Source: Thermaceae bacterium (lineage in GTDB: Bacteria > Deinococcota > Deinococci > Deinococcales > Marinithermaceae). Taken from it: a DNA stretch of 9,756 nt. The translations under genes were made by a program, and so were the position numbers. The notes below the pieces were generated by a model. The model was given only the letters and a program-made list of their open reading frames with translations. It searched no databases and was not told the DNA's origin. The first letter of the stretch is position 1; each line of letters begins with the position of its first letter. Shown piece after piece: positions 8,927-9,756 of this stretch. The stretch covers positions 1 to 9,756 of the forward strand of contig JALUED010000108.1 in assembly GCA_027053145.1 (NCBI GenBank), in the 5' to 3' direction.

Positions 8927-9756
8927 GCCTCTTCTGGTTCGTCGTCATCATCGGGGTCTCGATCTTCGTGCACGAGCTTGGGCATTACCTCGCAGCCCGG
9001 CTCCAAGGGGTGCGGGTCCCGGTCTTTTCGGTAGGGTTTGGCCCGCCCCTTTTCCGATTCCACGCCGCGGGCACCGAGTGGCGGATCGCCCTCATCCCCC
9101 TAGGGGGCTTTGCCCTGGTGGAGGGCATGGCCGAGGAACCGGGCAGCCCGCCCAAGGGCTACGCCCTTCTTCCCTTTTGGGGAAAGGTCCTCGTGCTCCT
9201 CGGCGGGGTGGCGATGAACCTGCTCCTCGCCTGGGCGTTGCTTGCCTACGTTTTCCAAACCCAGGGCCTCCCCCGGCCGGTGGTCACCGAGGCCCAGATC
9301 CTCGAGGTGCTTCCCGGGAGCCTCGCCGAACGGGCCGGGCTTAAGCCCGGCGACGTGGTGGTGGCGATCGACGAAAAGCCCCTCCGGCACTACACCGACC
9401 TCGGCCGGATCAAGGAACGCCCCGGATCCCACCGCCTCACCGTGCGCCGGCAGGGGCAAACCCTTACGATCGCGCTCGTTTGGGACCCCAAGGAGGAACG
9501 CATCGGGGTCCGCTACGGTCCCCGAATCGAACTGGTGCGGCTCCCCTTTTGGCAGGGCTTCCTAGAGGCAGCAGCCTTTTCCCTGCGGCTATTGCCGTTC
9601 ATGGCTAAAAGCTTCGTGCTGGGCATCTTGGGCGTGCTCGCCGGCCACCCCCCCGAGGGCCTTGTGGGCCCAGTGGGCATCGTAACCCTCGCCGGCCAAG
9701 CCGCCCGAGAGGGGCTTGTGGCGCTCGCCGAGCTCGCGGCGACGATCAACCTCTCG
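8923..9756 (+). CDS. rseP: Site-2 intramembrane zinc metalloprotease, RseP/M50 family (partial)
   Basis: The first 278 residues, open at the right edge. This membrane protease cuts transmembrane helices of substrates such as anti-sigma factors or leftover signal peptides. The first membrane segment holds the zinc motif HELGH (residues 17-21), followed by [10 protein letters not shown] (35-44) and [13 protein letters not shown] second hydrophobic segment lies at 84-111. One PDZ domain spans about 122-190 ([22 protein letters not shown]), and GLVGPVGIV (246-254) precedes the next membrane helix. The second zinc-ligand motif (NxxPxPxLDG type) should come just after INLS and is outside the window. 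A single PDZ is seen, against two in E. coli RseP. The ATG overlaps the dxr stop as ATGA. The family is certain; substrate and the E. coli-style name are inferred. Confidence 0.94.
   Translation, partial: MSLFWFVVIIGVSIFVHELGHYLAARLQGVRVPVFSVGFGPPLFRFHAAGTEWRIALIPLGGFALVEGMAEEPGSPPKGYALLPFWGKVLVLLGGVAMNLLLAWALLAYVFQTQGLPRPVVTEAQILEVLPGSLAERAGLKPGDVVVAIDEKPLRHYTDLGRIKERPGSHRLTVRRQGQTLTIALVWDPKEERIGVRYGPRIELVRLPFWQGFLEAAAFSLRLLPFMAKSFVLGILGVLAGHPPEGLVGPVGIVTLAGQAAREGLVALAELAATINLS

Overview
The window is compact, GC-rich bacterial chromosome. Gene order and protein sequence point to the Deinococcus-Thermus phylum, most likely the family Thermaceae (Thermus, Meiothermus, Oceanithermus, Marinithermus). 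The support is: a short EF-Ts of 197 residues with a cysteine at position 190, as I recall for Thermus thermophilus EF-Ts; TrpB, UMP kinase and ribosome recycling factor sequences that read as Thermus-like; frequent GTG/TTG starts; and a probable leaderless promoter (a -10 box six bases before a GTG start). The genus cannot be fixed from this sequence alone.

Left part (1-2931, minus strand): a trpB-trpA pair encodes both subunits of tryptophan synthase. The two genes are joined by a 4-base ATGA overlap. Two bases after trpA begins a metallo-beta-lactamase-fold hydrolase that runs off the left edge. The set appears to be read from one promoter at about 2885-2913, through a leader of roughly 115 bases that contains several inverted repeats.

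Middle part (2931-3668): a small, probably exported four-cysteine protein of unknown function lies on the plus strand, divergent from trpB. It converges on a minus-strand tRNA-Ala(TGC) gene whose terminator abuts the stop codon of the exported protein. The tRNA and rpsB are divergent, with promoters in a shared spacer of 167 bases. The rpsB leader has competing G-rich and C-rich segments that could form an autoregulatory structure.

Right part (3669-9756, plus strand): the classic translation and cell-envelope cluster rpsB-tsf-pyrH-frr-uppS-cdsA-dxr-rseP. It links ribosome assembly (S2), elongation (EF-Ts), pyrimidine nucleotide supply (UMP kinase), ribosome recycling, isoprenoid precursor synthesis (DXR), the undecaprenyl carrier (UppS), phospholipid precursor synthesis (CdsA) and an intramembrane site-2 protease (RseP, cut by the right edge). 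A strong hairpin terminator sits between tsf and pyrH; from frr onward the genes abut or overlap.

No mobile element, CRISPR array, phage gene or novel multi-gene system is visible. The window is mostly conserved housekeeping sequence. The points worth a second look are regulatory (trp leader, rpsB leader, divergent promoters), the orphan exported protein, and the hydrolase coupled to trpA. No stretch longer than 300 bases lacks a gene.
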